Made by a program: the position numbers and the translations under genes. The notes under the pieces are model-generated. The model did no database searches. It had not been told where the DNA came from and saw only the letters and a list, made by a program, of their open reading frames with translations. From Gluconacetobacter johannae (GTDB lineage Bacteria > Pseudomonadota > Alphaproteobacteria > Acetobacterales > Acetobacteraceae), in NCBI RefSeq assembly GCF_014174305.1, contig NZ_JABEQH010000017.1, positions 1 through 64,000 of the forward strand: a stretch of 64,000 nucleotides of DNA, given 5' to 3'. Below are positions 26,867 through 35,410 of this stretch, piece after piece (positions within the stretch are counted from its first letter, which is position 1; each line of letters starts with the position of its first letter).

Positions 26867-27267
26867 CGGCGCTGACGATCACCATCCCCGGCGCGGCCGT
26901 CGGCAAGGGCCGACCGCGCTTCGGTAACGGCCGCACCTACACGGACAGCAAGACGCTGAACGCCGAGGCATGGATTCGGCAATGCGCGATCGACCAGGTC
27001 GGCCAGCCGGTCCTGGACTGTCCCCTACGGGTGGACATGCGCATCGATGTGGCAGTGCCGGCGAGTTGGTCGAAGAAGAAGCGCCAGGCCGCTCTGGACG
27101 GCTCCCTGCGCGCCACTGGGCGGCCCGACGTTGACAATATCAGCAAGGCCGCTCTCGACGCTCTGAACGGGATCGTGTGGCGCGACGATGCCCAGGTCGA
27201 CGAGCTGCACATCGTGCGCCGCTATGCGGAGGCACCGGGCATCTGCCTGACGGTGATGCCGGCATGA
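26863..27267 (+). CDS. rusA: RusA-type Holliday junction resolvase
   Basis: The 134-residue endonuclease cuts four-way DNA junctions formed during phage recombination or replication. Visible signatures are PxxKxRPR near residues 12-19 (AAVGKGRPRF) and the catalytic motif RPDVDNISKAALDALNGIVWRDD, with acidic residues D89, D91 and D109 and K95. Length matches the family (about 120-140). In the replication operon with overlaps on both sides. Confidence 0.92.
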   Translation: MTALTITIPGAAVGKGRPRFGNGRTYTDSKTLNAEAWIRQCAIDQVGQPVLDCPLRVDMRIDVAVPASWSKKKRQAALDGSLRATGRPDVDNISKAALDALNGIVWRDDAQVDELHIVRRYAEAPGICLTVMPA

Positions 27268-27542
27268 GCGACCAGCAACGCGACAACGCCGGCGCCCTGT
27301 TCCTGAACAAGCACCGGCAGTCGGACAAGGCCCCCGACTACGTTGGCACGATCCACGTCGGCGGCCGCGAAATGGAAATCAGCGCCTGGGTGAAGGACGA
27401 CCGTAGCGGCGAGTTCCTGAGCCTCAAGGTGCAGCCGTCCTCCGCCTCGTCACAGAAGGGCCGCGCGCCCCGTTACCAGCGCCGGCCGACGCCGGAGCAA
27501 GTGGCGCGTGCCGAAGCCCAGCGCGCGAGGATGATGCGATGA
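27264..27542 (+). CDS. DUF736-like phage protein, 92 aa
   Basis: The central part (GALFLNKHRQSDKAPDYVGTIHVGGREMEISAWVKDDRSGEFLSLKVQP) resembles the small beta-rich DUF736 family of unknown function. The C-terminus is Arg/Gln-rich. ATG 27264 overlaps the rusA stop. Confidence 0.6.
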   Translation: MSDQQRDNAGALFLNKHRQSDKAPDYVGTIHVGGREMEISAWVKDDRSGEFLSLKVQPSSASSQKGRAPRYQRRPTPEQVARAEAQRARMMR

Positions 27543-27757
27543 CGCGGCGCCTCGACCTGGTGGATGCCTTCCGGATCGTTCGCGAGAAGATCAAGGAATA
27601 CGGCAGTCAGCGTAATTTCGCGCAGGCGCACGGGATCCGTGAGCAGGATGTGTCTGATGCCCTTTGCGATCGACGGCCGATCCCTCCCGCAGTCCTCAAG
27701 GCCGCCGGGTTGCGGCGCGTCACCTACTTCGAACAGGTCGATGAGGGTAACGCATGA
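27539..27757 (+). CDS. Small HTH protein, 72 aa
   Basis: FRIVREKIKEYGSQRNFAQAHGIREQDVSDALCDRRPIPPAVLKAAGLRR has the layout of a lambda-repressor-like HTH (helices at about 11-19, 25-32 and 36-43). It may regulate replication genes. Coupled on both sides by 4-nt overlaps. Confidence 0.6.
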   Translation: MTRRLDLVDAFRIVREKIKEYGSQRNFAQAHGIREQDVSDALCDRRPIPPAVLKAAGLRRVTYFEQVDEGNA

Positions 27758-28758
27758 GAGCGTCGCATCTCCCCTCTCGGGTTCCCGATGCGGTGCTGGA
27801 CGAGATCCGGGCCCGGAATCCGCTTGCCTCCCTGATCGGCCGGACGGTGCGCCTGCGCCGGGTCGGGCGCTGCTTCCAGGGGCTGTGCCCGTTCCATTCC
27901 GAACGAAACCCATCGTTCGCGGTCTACGAAAGCGGCTATCACTGCTTCGGCTGCGGCGCGGGTGGGGATGCATTCTCCTGGCTGCAGCATTGCTGCGGCT
28001 GCTCGTTCCAGGAAGCGGTGAACACGCTGGCGCAGGAAGCAGGTATGCAGCCGCCCTTCGGCAGTTTCGGCATCACCAGCATGCCGGTTGGCGCGCCGGC
28101 GCCGGAAGTCTGCCTGTCGCATGAGGCAAACGACGAGGTCGTCAAGCGCAATCAGCAGTTCGCGTTTTCCTTGTGGCAGGAAAGCCGCGATCCCGCAGGG
28201 ACGCCGGTCGAGGTCTATCTTGGCACGCGGCGCCTCTCCCTGACGCCCGATACCGGCTATCTGCGCTTCCATCCGGCGTGCCCACGCGGACGGCGGGAGC
28301 GGCTGCCCGCGATGGTCGCCATGATGATCGACCCGGTCACGTTCGAACCGTGCGGACTTCACCGGACTTTTCTACGCACCGACGGCAGCGGAAAGGCGGA
28401 TGGCCAGGACAAGATGATGCTCGGTCGGGCCGGGATCATCTGCCTGGAGCGTCAGACCGAGATAGCCGGCGCCCTTGGCATCGCCGAGGGTATCGAGACG
28501 GCCCTGTCCGTCCAGCAGCACCTGCGCAATATCCCGATGTGGGCCTGCGCAACGGCAGGCGGCATTGAGAGGCTGCCGCCGCATCCTGCGATCCAAAAGC
28601 TGTCCATCTATGCCGACCGGGATGAGAACGGACACGGCCTGCGCGCGGCCCGCACCTGCGCGGCACGCTGGACGAAGGCGGGGGCCGACGTCGACATCAT
28701 CACGCCGCGCGAGGCGAAGGACTGGAACGACGTCATCATGCGGAGGGTCGTGCATTGA
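27754..28758 (+). CDS. Phage DNA primase (CHC2 zinc finger plus Toprim)
   Basis: The 334-residue product makes RNA primers for phage replication. A CHC2 zinc-binding domain holds ligands C45, H48, C64 and C67 (CPFH...CFGC). A Toprim-like domain follows with E245 in GIAEGIETALS and D288/D290 in YADRDENG. It is shorter than DnaG because the helicase-binding domain is missing; the next gene supplies an ATPase. Overlaps its neighbours by 4 nt. Confidence 0.9.
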   Translation: MRASHLPSRVPDAVLDEIRARNPLASLIGRTVRLRRVGRCFQGLCPFHSERNPSFAVYESGYHCFGCGAGGDAFSWLQHCCGCSFQEAVNTLAQEAGMQPPFGSFGITSMPVGAPAPEVCLSHEANDEVVKRNQQFAFSLWQESRDPAGTPVEVYLGTRRLSLTPDTGYLRFHPACPRGRRERLPAMVAMMIDPVTFEPCGLHRTFLRTDGSGKADGQDKMMLGRAGIICLERQTEIAGALGIAEGIETALSVQQHLRNIPMWACATAGGIERLPPHPAIQKLSIYADRDENGHGLRAARTCAARWTKAGADVDIITPREAKDWNDVIMRRVVH

Positions 28759-30128
28759 GCGACCCAATGGATTTCGACTTCGATCAACTCGCAGACATCG
28801 AGCGCTATGTGGCTGGTGCGCCGGCTCCGGAACCGGTCGACCCGGACGGCATTCGGCCACTGGCCTACCGCAACGACGTCAGTCCGCGCCGGGAAGCCTC
28901 TGAAGGCGAGATCCAGGCAACACCCCTGGCGAATCTTGACCTGGAGAGCATCCCGCCTCGGCGCTGGCTGTACGGTCGTGAATTGCTCAGGGGCTTCGTC
29001 TCGGTCCTGGGCAGCCCCGGGGGTGTGGGCAAAACGGCGTATACCATGGTCGTGGGGATGTCGGTGGCAACAGGCCGTTCCTTGCTTTCTCCCAATCCCC
29101 TCACCCCGGGGACGTTCCATCGGGTCCACAAGACCGGGGCCGTCTGGTTCTACAACCTGGAAGACCCCGAAGAAGAGATGCGCCGCCGCGTCAAAGCCGC
29201 GATCATGCATCACAAGATCGCCTACGAGACGATCAAGGATACCGTCTACATCGACAGCGGGCGCGACAAGCCGCTGATCATCGCCACGCGCGATGAGGGC
29301 GGCAACCTGGTGGCGTCGCCCGTCGTCGATGATCTCGTCGCCGAACTTCAGCGGCGCCAGATCGCGCTCCTTGTGGTCGATCCGTTCGTGCAGTCGCACT
29401 ACGCCGAGGAGAACCGGAACGACGAGATGAACATGGTGATGGCTTTGTGGGGCCAGGTCGCCCACCGCGCCGAATGTGCGGTCTGGCTGGTCCACCATTT
29501 CCGCAAGGGCGGCCAGGCCGGCGACAGCGAAGCCTTCCGTGGCGCCGGGGCGATCCAGGGGGCCGCGCGGGTCATGTCCACCCTGTCGGCCATGTCGAAG
29601 GATGAGGCGGCCAAGCTGAACATAGCGGACGACAAGCGCCGGTCCTATGTGCGCCTGGACAACGCGAAGGCCAACATGGGGCCATCCGCCACAGAGGCCG
29701 AATGGTACCAGCTCGTCGGTATCAACATCGGGAACGCGACCGAGGAATATCCGGACGGTGACAGTGTTCAGTCGGTCGAGCCGTGGGATCCGCCCAAGGT
29801 ATGGGATGATTTCCCTCCTCCGCTGATCGTCAAGATCCTCGAACAGATCGATCGCGGCCCCTCTCCGGGAGAGAAATATGCGCTTGCCAAGCAGGCGAAG
29901 GACCGATGGGCCGGGCACGTCATCGTGGAGTTTACCGGAAAGTCTGAGGATCAGGCGTCGAAGATCCTGAAGACGTGGAAAGAGAATGGCGTTTTCATTG
30001 AGGGAGAATATCGATCTTCCGCGCTTCAGCGCAGAATGACCGGCTGCATCACCGTCTCTCCCGACAAAATGTCTGAAATGCGTCAGTTGGCCGCGACCTA
30101 CCCTTCCGACGACGGAGACGAAGAATGA
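28755..30128 (+). CDS. RepA/AAA_25-type replicative ATPase
   Basis: The 457-residue product has a RecA-fold AAA_25 domain: Walker A GSPGGVGKT (residues 86-94), Walker B IALLVVDPF with D209, then the sensor stretch WLVHHFRKG. These enzymes act as phage or plasmid replicative helicases. TTG 28755 with GGAGG eight bases upstream and a 4-nt overlap with the primase gene is the best start; ATG 28767 is possible. Works with the adjacent primase. Confidence 0.85.
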   Translation: MSDPMDFDFDQLADIERYVAGAPAPEPVDPDGIRPLAYRNDVSPRREASEGEIQATPLANLDLESIPPRRWLYGRELLRGFVSVLGSPGGVGKTAYTMVVGMSVATGRSLLSPNPLTPGTFHRVHKTGAVWFYNLEDPEEEMRRRVKAAIMHHKIAYETIKDTVYIDSGRDKPLIIATRDEGGNLVASPVVDDLVAELQRRQIALLVVDPFVQSHYAEENRNDEMNMVMALWGQVAHRAECAVWLVHHFRKGGQAGDSEAFRGAGAIQGAARVMSTLSAMSKDEAAKLNIADDKRRSYVRLDNAKANMGPSATEAEWYQLVGINIGNATEEYPDGDSVQSVEPWDPPKVWDDFPPPLIVKILEQIDRGPSPGEKYALAKQAKDRWAGHVIVEFTGKSEDQASKILKTWKENGVFIEGEYRSSALQRRMTGCITVSPDKMSEMRQLAATYPSDDGDEE

Positions 30129-30313
30129 CCGCCAACAGAGCGCGCGAGATCGACCCCATCCAGATCGAGAACATCGCCACCCGTCTCCGGCGCCTGATCC
30201 CCGACCGACGCGACCCGGAGCAGTTCCACACCGAGAAGTCCGAACTGGAACATCTTCTGCGCCAGATGGCGAAACGACTGAGGAAATCGAATGACGCACA
30301 TGCAAAAAGCTGA
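30125..30313 (+). CDS. Small helical phage protein, 62 aa
   Basis: Charged and alpha-helical (IQIENIATRLRRLIP...ELEHLLRQMAKRLRK). ATGA overlap with the helicase gene; its end overlaps the next gene by 23 nt. Unknown function. Confidence 0.5.
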   Translation: MTANRAREIDPIQIENIATRLRRLIPDRRDPEQFHTEKSELEHLLRQMAKRLRKSNDAHAKS

Positions 30314-30731
30314 CCGAGGCACTGACGGTCCCGCGATGCTGGCGCGCCGGCGGGTGTACGACCGCGAGGTCGGCGCCGATCGCATGCTGGATAACTGCGT
30401 GCTGTCCTTCTACGTCGATATCGATGCCCTGACGCGTCGTCAGGCCGATGCCGGTCACGAGGTCTGCCGGCTGTATGCGTTGGCGTTCGGGCGCCCTCGC
30501 GTCGTGGCCGATCTGGGGGCCCGTGGGGTCGACCTGTCGTCACCCGAGGACGATGAGCAGGAGGGGCATGCTTGGCGGCATTACAACGAACTGATGAGCG
30601 TCGTTCCGTCGAAGGCGCGGACCCAGATCATGCGCCTGGTGCGCGGCGAGTTCCCGGACCGGCATATGGGCGTTTCGCGGCTGGCAGAGGGGCTGGATCG
30701 GATCGCGGATGAGCTGAGGCTGGCGAGATAG
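30291..30731 (+). CDS. Hypothetical phage protein, 146 aa
   Basis: Soluble and helical (HEVCRLYALAFGRPRVVADLG, then a C-terminal helix GVSRLAEGLDRIADELRL). The position at the end of the replication operon is where a late-gene regulator often sits, but no motif proves it. The IS630-type insertion starts 105 bp downstream. Confidence 0.5.
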   Translation: MTHMQKADRGTDGPAMLARRRVYDREVGADRMLDNCVLSFYVDIDALTRRQADAGHEVCRLYALAFGRPRVVADLGARGVDLSSPEDDEQEGHAWRHYNELMSVVPSKARTQIMRLVRGEFPDRHMGVSRLAEGLDRIADELRLAR

Positions 30732-30836
30732 GACTGCACGGTAGCGATGAGCCTATGTCCGGGAATTACGGGATGGGGAGATGAGATAATGGGGGGGAGC
30801 CCTCGTCGATATGTAGAGGCTCCTGCGCCTGTAATA

Positions 30837-31990
30837 CCAACGGTTATAGATACAGACCTGTGTGAGCCCACTTTCTGAGTCCGATCGACCGGATGGTGTC
30901 AGGCAGGGCGGCAAGATTATTCCAAGCGGAACAGGCGGCGTCGATGATGTGATCGATGCCGTCGAAGACGGTGTTGGACAGCCAGTTGGCGCGAAGGAAC
31001 TGCCAGATATTCTCGACCGGGTTCAGTTCGGGAGCGCGGGACGGCAGGAAGATCAGGCTGATATTGCGGGGCAGCTTCAGCTTGTCGGTGGTATGCCACC
31101 CTGCTCGATCGAGCAGCACGACAGCGTGGGCAGCGCGGGCAGCGCGAGATTTCCTCGATATGCAATTGCATGCTGGCGGTACCGATGAACGGCAGCGCCA
31201 GGCCGGCGGCCTTGCCGCGCGCCGGGCAGATCGCCCCGAACAGCCAGGCATTGTCGTAGCGCTGGTCGGCCGGCTGGCGTGGCCGCGTGCCGCGCCGGGC
31301 CCATTGTCGAACGATGCCATTCTTCTGGCCGATCCGGGCCTCGTCCTGGAACCAGATCTCGACCGGTTTTCCCTTCGGCAGATGGCCGGTATGAGCGCTC
31401 AGGATGCGGGGGAAGTTTTTTTGAACGCTTCCATGACGGCAGGATCCTGTCCCGGATGGCGCGGCCGGGCGGTGATATAGGAAAAACCGAGCCGTTTCAG
31501 CAAGGTGGAAACGTGCCGTTCGTGGTAGACGACGCCGAAGCGCTCTTCGATCACGCGTTGCAGATCGATCCGGCGCCAGCGCACCACACCATCGCGCTGC
31601 CGATCCGGGCCCGCCTCCACCAGGGCCTTCAATTCGACCTGCTGTGCGGCGTTCAAGCGGCAGGCCGGCCCTGCGTGCTGATGATCGCGCAGGCCATCCG
31701 GCCCTTCGGCATTGAAGCGGTGCACCCAGTCCCGCAGCGTCTGGCGGTCCATACCACCCACGCGGGCGGCGTCCGTCCGGCTGGCCCCGTCACGGATCGC
31801 CGCCAGGGCCAGAAGCCGGCGCGCAGCGTTCACCTGCCGACTGCGCGCCGCAAGTCGCCTCAGATCAGAAGCCGAATAGTCATCCCGTAGCTTCACCGCC
31901 CTCGTCATCAGCCAGATCCTCCCCCATCAAGAGAATCAGAGCCCGAGCCATTCGTCACTTCACACACGAGTCAGTGGCCACGTCCTTTGG
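30837..31990 (-). mobile_element. IS630-family insertion sequence, 1.15 kb
   Basis: The ends read CCAACGG (left) and, inverted, CCAAAGG (right), with a second block of similarity (ACAGAC..GTGTGAG versus ACTGAC..GTGTGTGAA) inside. A TA dinucleotide lies directly outside each end (30835-30836, 31991-31992), the target duplication expected of IS630. The transposase runs on the minus strand and is broken. The IS sits between the replication operon and the accessory block of the prophage. Confidence 0.8.
30844..31908 (-). pseudogene. IS630-type transposase, frameshifted
   Basis: The first part (31908-31399, HTH region ending AVMEAFKKTSPAS) meets an A7 run (31416-31422 on the plus strand). A -1 slip there opens the frame continuing to WFQDEARIGQKNG..YDNAWLFGAICPARG..MQLHIEEIS, so this junction may be programmed. 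A second break near 31131-31148, in GCGC-rich repeats, shifts the frame again before AVVLLDRAGWHTT..PELNPVENIWQFLR, the DDE C-terminal half. It looks like a 2-nt loss (or 1-nt gain). The DDE residues are present but split, so the gene is probably inactive. Confidence 0.8.
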
Positions 31991-32000
31991 TATAACGCTA

Positions 32001-32342
32001 TTATTTCGGCAGGGACACCCGGAGTCCTTTGGTTTGCATGCAGGCCTGCCACGTTCTTCCGCGAACTCCTCCATCAGAAGGGATAGCTACGGCGGGCAAG
32101 GTGACAATAGTCGCGCTGCTATTCACAGAATCTCCGACCCTGAGCGTATCACCCGAAACAACATACGGGACCCCGCTCAGAACGTAAGTTGGGTTTCCCT
32201 GCAACACGGAAGCAGCACAACTCTCAGCGGCTGTCTGCACGGGATATTTGGCATCTGATGTGGCGGAATGTTCGTCACTACAAGAAACCAGGAAAACAGA
32301 CAGAAATAGAGCAGAAAACAAACGGAACCAATGTGTATTCAT
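32001..32342 (-). CDS. Prophage-borne lipoprotein, 113 aa
   Basis: The signal peptide ends in the lipobox LVSC, so the mature chain starts at Cys21 and should be lipid-anchored. The mature part has few charged residues and two further Cys. No family is recognised. AT-richer than the phage core genes, and it lies ten bases from the IS end. It may be a lysogenic-conversion gene expressed in the lysogen. Confidence 0.65.
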   Translation of the reverse strand: MNTHWFRLFSALFLSVFLVSCSDEHSATSDAKYPVQTAAESCAASVLQGNPTYVLSGVPYVVSGDTLRVGDSVNSSATIVTLPAVAIPSDGGVRGRTWQACMQTKGLRVSLPK

Positions 32343-33098
32343 TCAATATATCCTTCCAACATAACCGTTACGCTAGCTCGATATTGGTTTTCGCAACCTG
32401 ATTTTCTTATCTATGTCGGAAAATTTTGTAGAGTCGTGGCATAAATTTTGCGCGCAGTGGAAAGTGACCAGTAGGACACCAGATCAGGTTGGTTACCGAT
32501 CTCTTTTGTGCCTGCATGTTCAGGATCCCCCGTTCGCCACACAGCTGTGGGAAATCTCGACTCCGAACCGGTGATAGGCGGCTTCCGATCCTCCCCCTAG
32601 CGCCGCTTCAATCTGGTTCGATATCGGGTTGCGTGCCGGCCGAGCCGGCTTGACCGCGATGTCGAGGGAGGGACGTACCGAGCCGAGAAGGTCGCGACTA
32701 GTGGCACGCTAGTCGTCCGCGCGCACCTAGTGCGGTCTATGGTCGACGAGGACACGGGGGATTATGGCGAGCCGGAGATCCTGGCGGCCGTGGGGGATGT
32801 GCCGGAGGTTGAGGGCTGAGGTCGACCTAGTGGACACCCCGCCGCCCGGCAGGGCGACTCCAGCCCATCGTCCGCAGACTCCTGCCAATTTCAGGGTGCC
32901 CCCATCTGATTTCGGCCAGGTTTAGCCCGGCGGGCGTACACCCTCGCGCCCACCGTGTAACCCGGCAGAAAACTGCCGTTTATGGGTGGCGGTCTGGGGG
33001 ATTTCGCCCAGATTGGCCCGCGCAGGTACGCACGCATTTAGGCGCAAGAAAAGGCCGCTGGGGCGGGAGTGGAAACGGCGCCGCATGGAGATCAATTG
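32343..33098. other. 756-bp gap with a possible gene remnant
   Basis: No intact gene. A plus frame open from 32601 to a TGA at 32817-32819 reads like a protein C-terminus (..RDVEGGTYRAEKVATSG, then a terminal acidic stretch) but has no start codon, so it may be the tail of a deleted gene. A short hairpin CGGCAG-AAAA-CTGCCG followed by TTTA lies at 32963-32982. The rest shows nothing I can identify. Confidence 0.35.
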
Positions 33099-33716
33099 CT
33101 AGATAGGATCTCCTAGAGAAAAGCGACCGTGATCCCATATGAGAATGTCACTGAGCGTCGAACGCTTAATCCAAGGGAGGCCGACATATCCATAGTCCAT
33201 TTGGACGGTCATTTTCGCGTATTGTGGTTGCATTGGAGCAGAAATGGCTCGGCAATCAAACGACCTTGCTGAGCCGGAATCAATTATTTGTTCATCTATT
33301 GATCTTTCAAATGTGCTGTTGTCTATTTGTATTCCAGAGTAAGAAGCTTTTATTATTTTGCAATGTCCTCCAAATATCTTTATTGGAAATAATATGCTAT
33401 TGTTTTTTAATTCGAACGGTGCGCCAAAACTTCCGATTTGATATAGATTGGAAGAGTCGAAAGAAAGCTCCGTTGGCCAAAGGGGGCCGATTACAGTTGA
33501 GAGGGCCAAACATGCGCCAAAAGCAGAACCTGCAACAGTCCAGGCCGACCTCCAGAAGCCATAATGTGGTTGATCTTGTGATTCTAGGATCGTTTCTTGG
33601 GATTGCTGTTCCTGTTGGTGTCTTGTTGATAAAGTACGCCTTAGGATAAAAGAGCAGATACCAAAAATTAAAAGTCCGAATATTCCAGATATAATCTTAA
33701 GCGTAATTATTGACAT
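33099..33716 (-). CDS. Low-GC membrane protein of unknown function, 205 aa
   Basis: Two membrane helices (about residues 3-25 and 58-80) enclose a polar Gln/Ser-rich loop. A 120-residue soluble beta-rich domain follows (GSFGAPFELKNNSILFPIKIFGGHCKIIKASYSG). Codon use is strikingly AT-rich compared with all neighbours, a sign of recent acquisition. It lies alone, opposite to the late genes, in the accessory block. No family is recognised; superinfection exclusion or another defence role is possible but unproven. Confidence 0.65.
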   Translation of the reverse strand: MSIITLKIISGIFGLLIFGICSFILRRTLSTRHQQEQQSQETILESQDQPHYGFWRSAWTVAGSAFGACLALSTVIGPLWPTELSFDSSNLYQIGSFGAPFELKNNSILFPIKIFGGHCKIIKASYSGIQIDNSTFERSIDEQIIDSGSARSFDCRAISAPMQPQYAKMTVQMDYGYVGLPWIKRSTLSDILIWDHGRFSLGDPI

Positions 33717-33835
33717 AATTTACTTCCTATAGAGCTTCACACCCGCCGCGCGAACCAGACGACGCTCTGGAGCGCCTTTGCGGCATCTGTCGCCGTCGCC
33801 TTCTTCATAGCCATCTGCGGTGCTCCTGTCGGCGC

Positions 33836-34179
33836 TCACGCCGCTTCCATTGCCCGCCGGACCGCCTCCGGCTCTCGCCACACCACACGCAACAGTGTCC
33901 GCATAGCGGGGTCAAGGCGCGCACGCCCTTGCTCCCAGTTCCGCCACATCGCGACCGGCATGCCGATCGGGGCCGCTATCGCCGTCTGTGTCATCCCCAT
34001 GCGGCGCCGAACCGTTGCTGGGATGGGATAGACGCCCCCAGGTCATCAGGAGGCCTCAGTGCCGTCCCACGCGCCTGGCGGGCTATATCCTCGTCCGTGG
34101 TCGTCCTGACGCGGTCCCAGTCGATCGTGGACCGACGGGACATCGCTTCCTTCAAAGTCATTCTCGCCATCTGCGCCAC
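33836..34179 (-). pseudogene. HigA-like HTH antitoxin broken by 5-bp duplication
   Basis: The first part (34179 leftward: TLKEAMSRRSTIDWDRVRTTTDEDIARQARGTALRPPDDLGASIP) resembles the N-terminal half of HTH antitoxins. The HTH itself (MGMTQTAIAAPIGMPVAMWRNWEQGR..) is in another frame and ends at 33836. The frames join if one copy of the tandem TGGGA TGGGA at 34019-34028 is removed. So a 5-bp duplication disrupted the gene. No toxin gene accompanies it, and it lies just downstream of an intact TA pair of similar type. A 25-codon frame at 33737-33814 further left is too short to judge. Confidence 0.7.
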
Positions 34180-34207
34180 TCCTGCCAGCTAACCTGGCGG
34201 CCCAAAT

Positions 34208-34519
34208 TTACGCCTGAGCCAGCACCCGCTCGACCGCCTGGGGTTCCCGGTCGATCACCAGCAGAAGCGTCCTGGCGGCCTTCTCCGGCCGTCTCAGCCC
34301 CTGCTCCCAATCCCGCACCGCGTTGCGGCTGAACCCGAAGCGATTGGCAAAGGCTTCTCGAGTCAGACCGGTCCGGGCACGGATCTGGCGCACGTCCACG
34401 ACCGCCGGCGGGGACCATATGCGCGCCGCCGCACGCGTTCCCTCCAGGATCTGCAATCCCTCTTCGAGAGAGGCCAGCAGTTCGTCGGCGATGTTCTTCT
34501 TCGCGCGAGGCATCGTCAT
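34208..34519 (-). CDS. HTH antitoxin of type II TA module
   Basis: The 103-residue product has a C-terminal XRE HTH (IRARTGLTREAFANRFGFSRNAVRDWEQGLRRPEKAARTLLLVIDREP, residues 47-94), as in HigA-type antitoxins. The N-terminal part should bind the toxin. It follows the toxin gene with an ATGA overlap, the reversed toxin-antitoxin order typical of higBA. Probably autoregulates through the palindromes upstream of the toxin. Confidence 0.82.
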   Translation of the reverse strand: MTMPRAKKNIADELLASLEEGLQILEGTRAAARIWSPPAVVDVRQIRARTGLTREAFANRFGFSRNAVRDWEQGLRRPEKAARTLLLVIDREPQAVERVLAQA

Positions 34520-34854
34520 GTCCCTTTCCCTGCCATCATCTTCATGCGGGCAACGACCGCCAGCATAGCCTTACGCTGGTCGGGCGACGGATTGGCCTGC
34601 TCGTTCTTGCCGTAGATCAGGAGGGCGAGAGCAGGGAGGTCGTCCGACACCACGTACCAGATCACACGGAACGCGCCGCGCTTCCCTTGGCCGCCGGCCG
34701 CAAAGCGCATCTTCCGGATGCCGCCAAGCCCCGGAACCAGGTCCCCACCATAAGGGTCGCTTGCCAGCACCCTGATCAACTCGTTGCGCTCGTCCTTGTT
34801 CAGGAGGTCATCGGCGCGCTTGGTGAAGATCGAGGTTTCGGCGACCGTGTGCAT
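34516..34854 (-). CDS. RelE/HigB-type toxin
   Basis: The 112-residue product has the RelE-like fold pattern: ADDLLNKDERNELIRVLASDPYGGDLVPGLGGIRKMRFAAGGQGKRGAFRVIWYVVSDDLPALALLIYGKNEQ. The core strand RKMRF..GKRGAFRVIWY and Lys near YGKNEQ are typical of HigB2/RelE toxins that cut mRNA at the ribosome. ATG 34854 was chosen over 34914 because two operator palindromes lie directly upstream of it. It should stabilise the prophage. Confidence 0.82.
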   Translation of the reverse strand: MHTVAETSIFTKRADDLLNKDERNELIRVLASDPYGGDLVPGLGGIRKMRFAAGGQGKRGAFRVIWYVVSDDLPALALLIYGKNEQANPSPDQRKAMLAVVARMKMMAGKGT

Positions 34855-34865
34855 GGCACGATTGA

Positions 34866-34913
34866 TACCGCAGCGCGGCACATTTGGCAAGACTGAAATG
34901 CCGCATTGCGGCA
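34866..34913. promoter_or_regulatory. Two operator palindromes of the TA module
   Basis: TACCGC-AGC-GCGGCA (34866-34880) and TGCCGC-ATT-GCGGCA (34899-34913) are near-identical 15-bp palindromes 33 bp apart, 12-59 bp upstream of the toxin start. The placement is typical for TA autoregulation. Confidence 0.65.
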
Positions 34914-34925
34914 CTCGTTCGGGAT

Positions 34926-35039
34926 GGCGCGAACTTGCGAACTTCGACGAACTTTCAGAAATTTGGAAGTTCGCAGAACACCCGGAATACCGCCGCGAAC
35001 TTCTTCCGGTCCCTATAGAGAAGTTCGCAAGTTCGCGCC
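34926..35039. repeat. Nested palindromic array of GCGAACTT units
   Basis: A perfect 20-bp inverted repeat (34926-34945 and 35020-35039) encloses 74 bp with further copies. The unit GCGAACTTS occurs at 34929 and 34937. Its inverse is at 34966, the direct form at 34995, and the inverse again at 35020 and 35028. That makes six units in 110 bp, arranged symmetrically. It lies in a gene-free stretch between the TA module and the late operon. It could be an operator array, a replication origin with iterons, or a partition-like site. Confidence 0.75.
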
Positions 35040-35321
35040 CCGTTTTCGCCGCGAAAAGCCCCCCTGTGCCAGTGCGGTGCCCGCACTTCTGGGCACCCGC
35101 TCCGCTCGACCCAGAAGCGAGCTGTCCCAGGGAGGCTTGGAGCGTCTGGCGACCGGCCTACCCAGCGGGTCCCAACAGATGGCCTCCAACCAGTCCCTGA
35201 TGTAGGTGGGCAGGATATTTGGTCGCGTGGGATGCTTGAGCAGGCGACCCGAAATTCCCCCTTGCGCACCCCGCCAAAACATGCGCAAAGTAACCGCGCC
35301 ATATTCGCGTCCAACGCACGG

Positions 35322-35355
35322 AGCCGGACAGGAGCGATCCTGATCCGGCTTTTTC
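35322..35355 (+). terminator. Strong terminator ahead of the late operon
   Basis: AGCCGGA/TCCGGCT forms the outer stem, CAGGA/TCCTG the inner stem around GCGA, followed by TTTTT. It points toward the late genes and lies 60 bp before the first of them. It may isolate them from upstream transcription or serve as an antitermination target. Confidence 0.8.
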
Positions 35356-35410
35356 ATGTCCGGAAGGCTCAGGCGGCGAGAGAGTGTGGCAAGGAAGGAC
35401 TGATCCCGGC

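Noticed and set aside
28608-30458. 616-codon minus-strand frame across the replication ATPase gene
   Set aside because: The opposite frame has Walker A and B motifs and is coupled with its neighbours. The minus frame has no motif.
33224-33649. Plus-strand frame opposite the low-GC membrane protein
   Set aside because: The minus frame has a clear membrane topology and a normal start. The plus frame starts without a site and looks random.
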